DNA of 64,000 bases from MPNO01 sp965205995. Lineage in GTDB: Bacteria; Pseudomonadota; Alphaproteobacteria; MPNO01. Shown here piece after piece: positions 26,878 through 37,346 of the stretch. Position 1 is the stretch's first letter. The number at the start of each line of letters is the position of its first letter. Below the pieces are notes generated by a model. The model saw only the letters and a program-made list of their open reading frames with translations. It made no database searches and was not told the origin of the DNA. A program made the position numbers and the translations under genes. The stretch covers positions 3,968,001 to 4,032,000 of the forward strand of contig OZ242200.1 in assembly GCA_965205995.1 (NCBI GenBank), read 5' to 3'.

Positions 26878-27831
26878 ATGAGCCTCGCCGTCGCCATTCA
26901 GATGGATCCGATCGAGTCGATCGACATCGACGCGGACAGCACCTTCGTCCTGGCGCTCGAGGCGGCGCGGCGGGGCTACGCGCTCCATCACTATCTGCCC
27001 GGCAGTCTCGCGTACAGGGACGGACGGATCTATGCCAAAGCGCGGCCGCTCGCCGTCCGCCGGAAGCAGGGCGACCACTTCACCCTGGGCGAGGAGGCCG
27101 AGCTCGACCTGATTTCCGTCGATATCGTCCTGATGCGCCAGGACCCGCCCTTCGACATGGCCTACATCACGGCGACCCATCTGCTGGAGCACATCCACCC
27201 GAAAACCCTCGTGGTCAACGATCCCGCGCATGTGCGCAACGCGCCCGAAAAGCTGTTCGTCACCCGTTTCGAAGGCCTGCTGCCGCCGACATTGATCGCC
27301 GCGGACCGCGCCGAGATTCTCGCCTTCCGGGCGGAACACGAGGACATCGTGGTCAAGCCGCTATTCGGCAATGGCGGCGCCGGGGTGTTCCACGTGAAGC
27401 CGGAAGACGAGAATCTCGGCTCGCTGCTCGAAATGTTCGCCGAAACCTATCGCGAGCCGATCATCGTCCAGCGCTATTTGCCGGAGATCCGCGACGGCGA
27501 CAAGCGCATCATCCTGGTCGACGGCGAGCCGGTCGGTGGGGTGAGCCGGATGCCGCTCGACGGCGAGGCGCGCGCCAATTTCCATGCCGGCGGCGCGGCC
27601 AGGAAGGCGACGCTGACGCCGCGCGAACGGGACATCTGCGCCCGGATCGGGCCGGCGCTCCGCGAACGCGGGCTGATCTTCGTCGGCATCGACGTGATCG
27701 GCGACTATTTGACCGAGATCAACGTCACCTCGCCAACCGGCATTCAGGAGATCAACCGCCTCGACGGTATCCGGATCGAGGCGACGATCTGGGACGCGAT
27801 CGAGCGGCGCTACGCGGCGACGCGGGATTAG
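26878..27831 (+). CDS. gshB: Glutathione synthetase
   Basis: Joins gamma-glutamylcysteine and glycine with ATP to make glutathione. The 317-residue ATP-grasp enzyme starts MSLAVAIQMDPIESIDID, has DIVVKPLFGNGGAGVFHVKP near residue 155, and IIVQRYLPEIRDGDKRI and FVGIDVIGDYLTEINVTSPTG in the catalytic core. AAGGA precedes the ATG. It is the last gene of the hemW-rsmI-yraN-BON-gshB string and is followed at once by the nested inverted-repeat element. Confidence 0.96.
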   Translation: MSLAVAIQMDPIESIDIDADSTFVLALEAARRGYALHHYLPGSLAYRDGRIYAKARPLAVRRKQGDHFTLGEEAELDLISVDIVLMRQDPPFDMAYITATHLLEHIHPKTLVVNDPAHVRNAPEKLFVTRFEGLLPPTLIAADRAEILAFRAEHEDIVVKPLFGNGGAGVFHVKPEDENLGSLLEMFAETYREPIIVQRYLPEIRDGDKRIILVDGEPVGGVSRMPLDGEARANFHAGGAARKATLTPRERDICARIGPALRERGLIFVGIDVIGDYLTEINVTSPTGIQEINRLDGIRIEATIWDAIERRYAATRD

Positions 27832-27846
27832 CCCCGACCATCACAC

Positions 27847-28131
27847 TGGCGGGCAATCCGGGCCAGCCCGGACTTCCCGCCACGGTCACGGCCTGCGTCG
27901 CGTCCAGGCGCCCGCTCCGCCAGGAGCGGGCCGAAGAGCGTAGCGGGGACTACGGTCGAGGCCCGCGACGAAGCGGGCGGGCGCCTGGGCGCGACCCGGA
28001 GGGCGGCGCTGTCCGGCCGACAGGGTGCGTCAAGCCGCTTGCCCGATGTCCCGCATCGCGCGGCGCGGCTTTCCTGCCCTGTCGGTCGGACAGCGCCGCG
28101 CAGACCATGACCGTGGCGGGAAATCCGGGCT
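27847..28131. repeat. Nested inverted-repeat (cruciform-type) intergenic element
   Basis: The gap between gshB and the acetyltransferase gene is almost entirely self-complementary. Outer arms of 33 bases (27865-27897 and 28099-28131) pair at 30 positions. Inside are arms 27900-27915/27977-27992 (15 of 16 pair) and 28005-28025/28077-28097 (20 of 21 pair), with smaller hairpins in their loops. The left outer arm also pairs with an adjacent copy at 27847-27864. The 18-base unit beginning tggcggg thus occurs three times, in both orientations. It resembles a REP/BIME or non-autonomous dispersed element; no open frame or transposase is inside. Confidence 0.75.
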
Positions 28132-28143
28132 AAGCTGCGAGCC

Positions 28144-28684
28144 ATGGTGTGGCGGCGCATGGGAAAAAGCGGTGCGACGGGCCCCGTCGAAGGCCCCGTC
28201 GAAGGCCTCGTCGTCAGGTCGGCGCGGCCCGAGGACGGCGACGCCGTCGCGGCGATGGCGCGGGCGCTCGGCCGGTCGGATAGCGGCCGCGCGAGCGGGT
28301 TCACGCCGGAGCGCTTCCGGAGCGACGGTTTCGGCGAGCGCCGGGCCTTCGAGACGCTTGTCGCCGACGCCGGCGACGGACTCCTCGGATACGCGATCTT
28401 CTACCCCGGCTACGACACCGACAGCGCGACGCGCGGGCTCTACCTCGCCGATCTCTATGTCCGGGAGGGGTGGCGCCGCCGGGGCGTCGGACGGGCCCTG
28501 GTGCAGGGACTCGCGGCCCATGGACAATCGAGCGATGCGCAGTGGATGTTCTGGTCGGTGCGCAAGCGCAACCGGCGGGCGCGGCGGTTCTATCGGGCGC
28601 TGGCCCCGGAACTGCCGGGGGTGATGCTGTGCGCCGCGTTCGGGCGGCGTTTCCAGCTTCTCGCCGAGCGCGGCGCCGAAATCG

Positions 28685-28701
<17 letters not shown>
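28144..28701 (+). CDS. GNAT-family N-acetyltransferase
   Basis: A 185-residue acetyltransferase that transfers acetyl from acetyl-CoA to an unknown amine. The acetyl-CoA loop is LADLYVREGWRRRGVGRALVQ around residues 100-120, followed by the NRRARRFYRAL helix typical of GNATs. An N-terminal GPVEGPVEGLV stretch comes from a 12-base tandem repeat and is probably not part of the fold. The gene starts 13 bases after the inverted-repeat element and its 3' end overlaps that of gyrB, on the opposite strand, by 17 bases. Confidence 0.85.
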
Positions 28702-31123
<2,422 letters not shown>

Positions 31124-31139
31124 CGGATCCCCTGGCAGG

Positions 31140-32288
31140 TCATGCGATCTCGGCGACCGCGCCGTCGGCGACCGCGAACCGTTGCGCGCGGTCGCCCAGG
31201 GCGGAGAACGCCTCGGGCTCGGTGCCGGTCATCCAGGCCTGGGCGCCGAGCGCCAGGATCGCCTCGAACAGCGCGGCGCGACGCTCGCGGTCGAGATGGG
31301 CGCCCACCTCGTCGAGCAGCAGGATCGGCGCGCTTCCCCGCTCGGCGGAATGCAGCGCGGCTCCGGCCAGCACGATGCGGATCAGCAGCGCCTTCTGCTC
31401 CCCGGTCGAGCACAGCGCCGCCGGACAATCGGCGGCGATGTGGATGCAGGACAAGTCGCTCCGGTGGACGCCGAAGCCGGCCCGCCCGGACTCGGCGTCG
31501 ACGCCGCGCAGCCCCGCGAGCCGTTCGCGCACCGCATCCTCGACGGCGAGCGCCGGCATCTCGTCGAGCATCGCCTCGACCGCGCCCTCGATCGCGACGG
31601 CGGCGGCGGGGAAACCGCCGAGCGCCTCGCGGCAATGCGCCCCGAGACGGCCGACCAGGCTGCGCCGCGCCGCGGCGACCGCGACCCCGGTCTCGGCCAT
31701 GGCGGTCTCGATCGCCCCGAGCCAGCTGCCGTCGCCGCGCGCACCGGCGCCCTTGAGGAGCCGGTTGCGCTCGCGCATCGCCCGTTCGTAGCGTCCGATA
31801 CGCGCCGCGTGGCCCCGGTCGATGCCGCATACCAGGCGGTCGAGGAAGCGGCGGCGCTCGGAGGCGCCGGCGTCGAACAGCCGGTCCATTTCGGGTGTCA
31901 GCCAGTTCATCGTCACATGCAGCGCGAGGTCCGACTGCGCGGTGGAATCGGTGCCGTCGATCCGTACGGCGCGCCGCCGCGGCGGGTCGTCCTCCCCGTC
32001 GACGATCCCGGTTCCGATCTCGACCGGACCGTCGGTGCCGTCCAGCGCGGCGGCGACCGACCAGGCCTCCGATCGCTCCCCGCGGCGCGCGATCTGCGCC
32101 AGCCCCGCCCGGCGCAGGCCACGACCGGGCACCAGGAACGAGAGCGCTTCCAGGAGGTTGGTCTTGCCCGCGCCGTTGGCGCCGGTCAACACCACCGGGC
32201 GCTCGTCCACGCTTACCCGCGCGGACCGGTAGTTGCGAAAATTCGTCATCGTCAGGCGCCTGACGGCCAGCCTGGGGCGCATCGCCAT
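31140..32288 (-). CDS. recF: DNA replication and repair protein RecF
   Basis: RecF binds gapped DNA and helps load RecA. The 382-residue protein has Walker A TGANGAGKTNLLEALSF near residue 34, the SMC-like signature STGEQKALLIRI near 290 and Walker B LLLDEVGAHLD near 320. The ATG at 32288 is chosen because it follows GGGGGCG; the frame stays open upstream only as the antisense of dnaN. The gene lies 44 bases after dnaN. Confidence 0.95.
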   Translation of the reverse strand: MAMRPRLAVRRLTMTNFRNYRSARVSVDERPVVLTGANGAGKTNLLEALSFLVPGRGLRRAGLAQIARRGERSEAWSVAAALDGTDGPVEIGTGIVDGEDDPPRRRAVRIDGTDSTAQSDLALHVTMNWLTPEMDRLFDAGASERRRFLDRLVCGIDRGHAARIGRYERAMRERNRLLKGAGARGDGSWLGAIETAMAETGVAVAAARRSLVGRLGAHCREALGGFPAAAVAIEGAVEAMLDEMPALAVEDAVRERLAGLRGVDAESGRAGFGVHRSDLSCIHIAADCPAALCSTGEQKALLIRIVLAGAALHSAERGSAPILLLDEVGAHLDRERRAALFEAILALGAQAWMTGTEPEAFSALGDRAQRFAVADGAVAEIA

Positions 32289-32332
32289 CGCCCCCGCGCA
32301 GGGGTCTTCCCGGGTGTTTCGCGCGCCAAGGG

Positions 32333-33451
32333 TCAAACGCGCATCGGCATCAGGACGTAGAGCGCGCCGGGGTCCGCGTTGTCGCGCACCAGGGTCGGCG
32401 AGGCCCCGTCGGAAAGCATGAACCTCGCGCCGCCGTCGCCGATGAGCTGCGCGATGTCCAGCAGATAGCGCGAATTGAACCCGATCTCGAGCGGCCCGTG
32501 GGCGTAGTCCACCTCGAGCTGTTCCTCGGCGCTGCCGGCATCCGGGCTCGACGCCGACAACACCAGCGAGCCGTCGTCGAGGCTGAGCTTGATCGCCCTT
32601 GTCTTCTCCATCGCGATGGTCGAGACCAGATCGACCGCCTTGGCGAAGTTTCTCGGATCGACCTGCAGCGTCTTGTCGTTGGCGAAGGGGATCACCCGGT
32701 CGTAGTCCGGGAACGTCCCGTCGATCAGCTTGGAGGTCAGCACCGTGGTGTCGATGGCGATGCGGATCTTGGTGTCCGACAGGGTTATCGCGACGTCCTC
32801 GGCGCCGTCGTCGATCAGCTTGCGGACCTCGCCCACCGTCTTGCGCGGAACGATCACGCCGGGCATGCCCGCGGCCCCCTCGGGCAGCGCAAGCTCGACG
32901 CGCGCCAGGCGGTGGCCGTCGGTGGCGACGATCCTGAGCTTCGCCTCGTCGTCGCCTTCGGCGGGATGGATGTAGATCCCGTTGAGATAGTAGCGGGTCT
33001 CCTCGGACGACATCGCGAACCGGGTACGGTCGATGATGTTGCGCAGCGCATCGGCGGCGATGGCGAAGGCGTAGGGCAGCTCGCCCTCGCTCATCGCCGG
33101 GAAGTCCTCGCTCGGCAGGGTGGCGAGGGAAATCCGCGAACGCCCGCAGCGCACCACCAGCTGGTTCTGCTCGCCGCCGCTGGCGATCTCGAGTTCGGCG
33201 CCCTCCGGCAGCTTGCGAACGATATCGAGCAGCGTTTGCGCGGGCACCGTGGTCGCACCGGGCTGGGCGACGGTGCAGGCCACCCGCTCGACGATGGCGA
33301 TATCCATGTCGGTCGCGGTTAGCGACAGCGTCGCTCCGTCGGCGTTCAACAGCACGTTCGACAGAATCGGTATCGTCGTGCGGCGCTCGATTACGCCTTG
33401 TGCGTGCTGCAACGACCGCAACAGCGCCCCGCGTTCGATCGTGAGCTTCAT
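32333..33451 (-). CDS. dnaN: DNA polymerase III beta sliding clamp
   Basis: The ring-shaped processivity clamp. The 372-residue product matches the family in length and shows three repeated clamp folds: MKLTIERGALLRSLQHAQGVIERRTTIPILSN, FAMSSEETRYYLNGIYIHP near residue 150 and PDYDRVIPFANDKTLQVD near 250, ending in LYVLMPMRV, which forms the partner-binding C-terminus. It is 195 bases downstream of dnaA; the gap may hold a separate promoter. Confidence 0.98.
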   Translation of the reverse strand: MKLTIERGALLRSLQHAQGVIERRTTIPILSNVLLNADGATLSLTATDMDIAIVERVACTVAQPGATTVPAQTLLDIVRKLPEGAELEIASGGEQNQLVVRCGRSRISLATLPSEDFPAMSEGELPYAFAIAADALRNIIDRTRFAMSSEETRYYLNGIYIHPAEGDDEAKLRIVATDGHRLARVELALPEGAAGMPGVIVPRKTVGEVRKLIDDGAEDVAITLSDTKIRIAIDTTVLTSKLIDGTFPDYDRVIPFANDKTLQVDPRNFAKAVDLVSTIAMEKTRAIKLSLDDGSLVLSASSPDAGSAEEQLEVDYAHGPLEIGFNSRYLLDIAQLIGDGGARFMLSDGASPTLVRDNADPGALYVLMPMRV

Positions 33452-33646
33452 CGTCCCGGGAACCCCGTTTGAGGAAAATCTCCGCCCCGACGCGGCGCGT
33501 CCGACCGGTCCGGCGGGTGGCGTGCGACACGCCGATGCCGCTCCGGGCGAAGCGCCGCGCGGATCGCCAGTATTATAGCAAAACCCGTTGGCTTTAAGGG
33601 AATAATCGACCGCTCGCCGCGCCGCGCCACGATGCCGGACGCGGCC

Positions 33647-35074
33647 TCACGCTTCGAGCATCCGCCTCAGCAGTTCTACATCCTCGTCGAAGCTGGCGTC
33701 CGACTGGCGCAGCTCCTCGACCTTGCGCACGGCGTGCATGACGGTCGTGTGATCGCGCCCGCCGAACTTGCGGCCGATTTCGGGCAGGGATCGCGAGGTG
33801 AGCTGCTTGGAAAGATACATCGCCACCTGACGCGGACGCGCCACGGCGCGCGCGCGCCGCGCCGAATGCATGTCGGCGAAGCGGATATTGAAGTGCTCCG
33901 CCACCCGCTTCTGGATCTCTTCTATGGTCACCCTGCGCTCATGCGCCCGCAGCAGGTCCTGCAGCACCTCCTGGCAGGTCTCCAGGGTGATGTCGCGCCC
34001 GACCAGTGTCGAATGCGCGACGATGCGGTTGAGCGCGCCTTCCAGCTCGCGTACCGAGGTGGTGATCTTGTGAGCGAGGAATTCGAGCACCTTGGGCGGA
34101 ATATCGACGCCAAGAAGCTCGGCCTTGGACTGCAGGATCCCGACCCGGAGCTCGCATGTCGTGGCGTGGATGTCGGCCACCAGCCCCCAGCCGAGCCGCG
34201 AGCGCAGGCGTTCCTCCATCCCCTCGAGGTCGGAGGGGGATTTGTCCGCCGACACCACGACCTGCCGGTTATTTCCTACCAAGTCATTGAAAGTATGAAA
34301 GAATTCTTCTTGTGTGTTTTCTTTGCCATTGATGAACTGCACATCGTCGATCATCAGCACATCGACCGACCGGAACTGTTCCTTGAACACCATCGTGTCG
34401 TGGAAGCGCAGCGCCCGGATGAACTGGTACATGAACTTCTCGGCGGACAGATAGACCACCCGCCGGCTGGTATGGCGTTGCCGGATATGCCAGCCGATCG
34501 CGTGCATCAGATGCGTCTTGCCAAGTCCGACCCCGCCATAGAGGAAAAGCGGGTTGTAGGTTGCCGTCGGCGATTCGGCGACCCGCCGCGCGGCTGCAAA
34601 GGCGAGTTCGTTGGGCTTGCCGACAACGAAGTTGTCGAAGACGAAGCGCGGATCGAGCTGGCCTCCGATCTCCCCGCTATTGCTTCCCATCGGGGCGCGC
34701 CCGGGGGTGGCGGAGCCGTCGAATTGCACCCCGTCCGCCGGTTTGGGCGTCTGCGGACGAGGTTGCGCGGGCGTCGGCGCCAGCCGTTTGCGTTCGCGCT
34801 TGGCGGGCTCGGCCTGTATCCGGACGTCGAGGGTCGTGATCGTTTCGTTCTCGTCGATCCAGAGCTCCAGTATGCGCTCGGCGAAATTCTCGTTTACGTA
34901 GTCGCGCATGAACCGGGTCGGCGTCGCGATTCGCACCACGGCCCCGTCCACCGAAAGCAGGGTCAGCGGTTTCAGCCAGCTGCGATACGAGGAGTCGCCG
35001 ACCTCGGCACGCAGCACGCCCCGCACACGGGCCCATTGAGCGGAAATCCGCGAGTCCGTTCCCGCCGCCGTCAC
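33647..35074 (-). CDS. dnaA: Chromosomal replication initiator DnaA
   Basis: AAA+ initiator that unwinds the origin. The 475-residue protein has an N-terminal DnaB-contact domain, a proline-rich linker (about residues 95-135), Walker A GGVGLGKTHLMHAI near 165, Walker B VLMIDDVQFI near 225, and the C-terminal DnaA-box-binding helix motif GRKFGGRDHTTVMHAVRKV near 430. Four bases of AT-rich leader promoter sequence are described separately. The gene heads dnaA-dnaN-recF-gyrB and is preceded by rpsT on the same strand. Confidence 0.98.
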   Translation of the reverse strand: MTAAGTDSRISAQWARVRGVLRAEVGDSSYRSWLKPLTLLSVDGAVVRIATPTRFMRDYVNENFAERILELWIDENETITTLDVRIQAEPAKRERKRLAPTPAQPRPQTPKPADGVQFDGSATPGRAPMGSNSGEIGGQLDPRFVFDNFVVGKPNELAFAAARRVAESPTATYNPLFLYGGVGLGKTHLMHAIGWHIRQRHTSRRVVYLSAEKFMYQFIRALRFHDTMVFKEQFRSVDVLMIDDVQFINGKENTQEEFFHTFNDLVGNNRQVVVSADKSPSDLEGMEERLRSRLGWGLVADIHATTCELRVGILQSKAELLGVDIPPKVLEFLAHKITTSVRELEGALNRIVAHSTLVGRDITLETCQEVLQDLLRAHERRVTIEEIQKRVAEHFNIRFADMHSARRARAVARPRQVAMYLSKQLTSRSLPEIGRKFGGRDHTTVMHAVRKVEELRQSDASFDEDVELLRRMLEA

Positions 35075-35529
35075 GACCGGCCGGCCCGCAAGAAGCGATT
35101 GGCGGGGGTGCGAACCGAACGATCGCTGCCAGCGCCCGCCGAGGCGGCATTCCCGGCGAACCGCCGCCGGCCGGGCACCCGTCTGCCGGCCGTCAGACCG
35201 ATCCCGTCCCCAGACCGTGCTTGGGATCTCAACGCGCCCACTTTCACCTCAAAGGTAAGTATTCCCCGCCTGGAGCAAGTATTCTTGCAGCGGATTTTGA
35301 GTATCCGCTTCGGTCGCGAAGGTATCGTATGAGTCGAGCAAATATAGGGCAAGTCACGATTGGTTTTTATTTTTTATAGGACATCCCCACGCTGCCCTGT
35401 CGAGTAACATTAGCTTGCCCGGATGGATCTTGCAACGCCGTCGTGGCCGCGCGGTTGCTGTATTAGAAAAAGCTATCGCCAGCCCTGCGACCAAGCCGCA
35501 AAACGGGGAACGAACGAAGCTGGGGACGG
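35075..35529. other. AT-rich leader between rpsT and dnaA
   Basis: About 455 bases without a gene. The part from 35230 to 35470 is clearly richer in A and T than its surroundings and includes a run of T and A near 35360-35380. It holds the predicted dnaA promoter. No exact TTATCCACA DnaA box was seen on either strand by eye, so an origin role is only a possibility. Confidence 0.45.
35324..35352 (-). promoter_or_regulatory. Predicted sigma-70-type promoter of dnaA
   Basis: On the minus strand a TTGCCC -35 box (35347-35352) and a TACGAT -10 box (35324-35329) are 17 bases apart, about 250 bases upstream of the dnaA ATG, giving a long leader. Prediction from base patterns only. Confidence 0.35.
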
Positions 35530-35793
35530 CTAGCCGAGCGCCTTGATTCGTGCGTTCAGCCGCGCGATCGTGCGCGCCGCGGTGTTGCGGTGGAGGAGCC
35601 CCTTGGTCACGCCTCGCATCAGCTCCGGCTGCGCGGCCCTCAGGGCCTCCTCGGCGGCCGGCTTCTCGTTGCCGGCGAGCGCGGCTTCGACCTTCTTCAC
35701 ATAGGTGCGGACACGACTTCGGCGGGCCCCGTTGATCACGGTACGGCGGGTGTTGCGGCGCATCCGCTTCTTGGCCGATTTGATGTTTGCCAT
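35530..35793 (-). CDS. rpsT: 30S ribosomal protein S20
   Basis: A small basic ribosomal protein. The 87 residues begin MANIKSAKKRMRRNTRRTVI and end in LLHRNTAARTIARLNARIKAL, both diagnostic for S20. It is often found beside dnaA in alphaproteobacteria, as here. A promoter is predicted 37-65 bases upstream. Confidence 0.97.
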   Translation of the reverse strand: MANIKSAKKRMRRNTRRTVINGARRSRVRTYVKKVEAALAGNEKPAAEEALRAAQPELMRGVTKGLLHRNTAARTIARLNARIKALG

Positions 35794-35829
35794 CGGTCGT
35801 ACCCGTTACCTGACTCTAGAGGGGAGGCG

Positions 35830-35858
35830 CTTTTAACCTGCCCGTCTTGCCGCGTCAA
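35830..35858 (-). promoter_or_regulatory. Predicted sigma-70-type promoter of rpsT
   Basis: A TTGACG -35 box (35853-35858) is followed after 17 bases by a TAAAAG -10 box (35830-35835) on the minus strand, 37 bases before the rpsT ATG. The spacing and the -35 box are close to consensus. Confidence 0.55.
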
Positions 35859-35932
35859 CCGAGCGCCGCCGCCGGACGGGCCAGCATGCGATAACGGTTT
35901 ACCTGATCCAGCGACCCGACGATAGTGGACGC

Positions 35933-36505
35933 ATGACGCTCTTGAAGATCGCCCGCATGGGCCATCCGGTACTGCTCGGCGAGGCCGAGCCGGTCGCCGA
36001 CCCGACGGCGCGCGAGATCCGCCGCCTGGTCGCCGACATGGTGGAGACCATGGAGGATGCGCACGGCGTCGGGCTCGCCGCGCCGCAAGTCCATGTCAGC
36101 CGGCGCGTGATCGTGTTCAAGGCGCCTGCCGAACGGGCGGCGGCGGAAGAGGCGGCGGACGAGGCGGCGGACGGGGAGGCGCCGCTTACCGCTCTGGTCA
36201 ACCCGTCCTTCGAGCCGATCGGCGACGAGTTCGAGCTGGGTTGGGAGGGGTGCCTGTCGATCCCCGGCCTCACCGGCGCGGTGCCGCGCTATGCCCGCAT
36301 CCGCTATCGCGGTACGTCACCCGAGGGACAGGCGATCGAACGCGAGGCGCGGGGATTCCATGCGCGTGTCGTCCAGCACGAGATCGACCATCTCGACGGC
36401 ATCCTCTACACCATGCGGATGGACGACCTCGGCATGCTGTGTTTTTCCGACGAGATGCATCGCTTCGCCGAGGCGGCCCGGAAACCGGGGCGGGCGGCAG
36501 AATGA
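35933..36505 (+). CDS. def: Peptide deformylase
   Basis: Removes the formyl group from new N-terminal methionines. The 190-residue protein has the three active-site motifs: GVGLAAPQV near residue 43, WEGCLSIPGLTG near 105 (metal Cys) and QHEIDHLDGILY near 148 (metal histidines). An Ala/Glu-rich insertion of about 20 residues (ERAAAEEAADEAADGEAP) follows VIVFKAPA, longer than in most homologues. It is divergent from rpsT and overlaps the COQ9-like gene by 4 bases (ATGA). Confidence 0.96.
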   Translation: MTLLKIARMGHPVLLGEAEPVADPTAREIRRLVADMVETMEDAHGVGLAAPQVHVSRRVIVFKAPAERAAAEEAADEAADGEAPLTALVNPSFEPIGDEFELGWEGCLSIPGLTGAVPRYARIRYRGTSPEGQAIEREARGFHARVVQHEIDHLDGILYTMRMDDLGMLCFSDEMHRFAEAARKPGRAAE

Positions 36506-37158
36506 CGGACGACGCAGAATCGATCCGCGACCGGCTGGTTCTCGCCGCCGTCCGCCATGCCGCGTCCGCGGGGTGGACGACGGCCGCGATCCGGGCCGGC
36601 GCGGCGGAACTCGGTATCGACGAGGTCGACGCGATGCGCATCCTGCGCGGCGGCCCACGGGCGCTGTTCCGGGCGCTGAACGACTGGGCGGATGCACGGA
36701 TGGCGGCGGCGCTGAGCACCGGCCGGGCCCTCGATGCGCGTCTCGGCGAACGGGTCGAGATGGCGGTGCTGGCGCGGTTCGACGCGCTCGAACCCTATCG
36801 CCACTCCCTCGGCCGCGGCGTCGCGTTCGCGGCCTTGCCGCGGAATGCGGCGCTTGGCTTTTCCTGCTATTGCCGCACGGTCGACCGCATCTGGCGCGCC
36901 GCCGGCGACCGGTCCCACGACTTCAGCTTCTACACCAAGCGCGCGCTGCTGGCCGGGGTCCTGGCGACGACCACGCCGGTCTGGCTGCAGGACCGCTCCG
37001 CGGGCGCCGAGATCTCGCGCGGGTTCCTCCGCCGCCGGCTCGCCGATGTCATGCGGATCCAGAAACTTCGCGCCGGGGCGCGGCGGCTGTCCGACGGCCT
37101 CGCGGGGCGCGTCCGCACGCCGTCCGGGTTCGCCCGCGGGCGTCGTCCCACGGGCTAG
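36502..37158 (+). CDS. COQ9-family protein (ubiquinone biosynthesis accessory)
   Basis: A 218-residue member of the COQ9 family, TetR-like proteins that in mitochondria assist ubiquinone hydroxylation. It shows the WTTAAIRAGAAELGID helix-turn-helix-like N-terminus and the C-terminal SHDFSFYTKRALLAGVLATT stretch, which is the family signature. The ATG overlaps the def stop, so it is coupled to def. Its TAG stop forms the first bases of the inverted-repeat element that follows. Confidence 0.85.
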   Translation: MTDDAESIRDRLVLAAVRHAASAGWTTAAIRAGAAELGIDEVDAMRILRGGPRALFRALNDWADARMAAALSTGRALDARLGERVEMAVLARFDALEPYRHSLGRGVAFAALPRNAALGFSCYCRTVDRIWRAAGDRSHDFSFYTKRALLAGVLATTTPVWLQDRSAGAEISRGFLRRRLADVMRIQKLRAGARRLSDGLAGRVRTPSGFARGRRPTG

Positions 37159-37346
37159 AGCGTGTCCGTTCTAGATAGAACCGCGGCGGCCGTGCGTCCC
37201 TCGATACGGCCCTGCGGGCCTACTCGGGATGAGGGAATTTTCCTGGCCACACCCACCCAACCCTCACCCTGAGTAGCCGCGTCAGCGGCGTATCGAAGGG
37301 CGCGCCTCGGCTTCGTTGGCGGTTCCACCCAGGTCGGATACGCTCT
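37157..37346. repeat. Intergenic inverted-repeat element between COQ9-like gene and purK
   Basis: The gap is a two-layer inverted repeat. Outer arms of 28 bases (37157-37184 and 37319-37346) start with agagcgtgtccg or its relative; inner arms of about 38-40 bases (37198-37235 and 37261-37300) contain cgatacggc and gatgaggg motifs and their complements. The outer arms reach into the stop codons of both flanking convergent genes. Repeats built from such ctcatcctgagtag-type units are dispersed in alphaproteobacterial genomes. It probably also acts as a bidirectional terminator. Confidence 0.7.

Noticed and set aside
35075..35529. DnaA boxes that would prove an origin
   Set aside because: No TTATCCACA or close single-mismatch copy was found by eye; kept only as a candidate.
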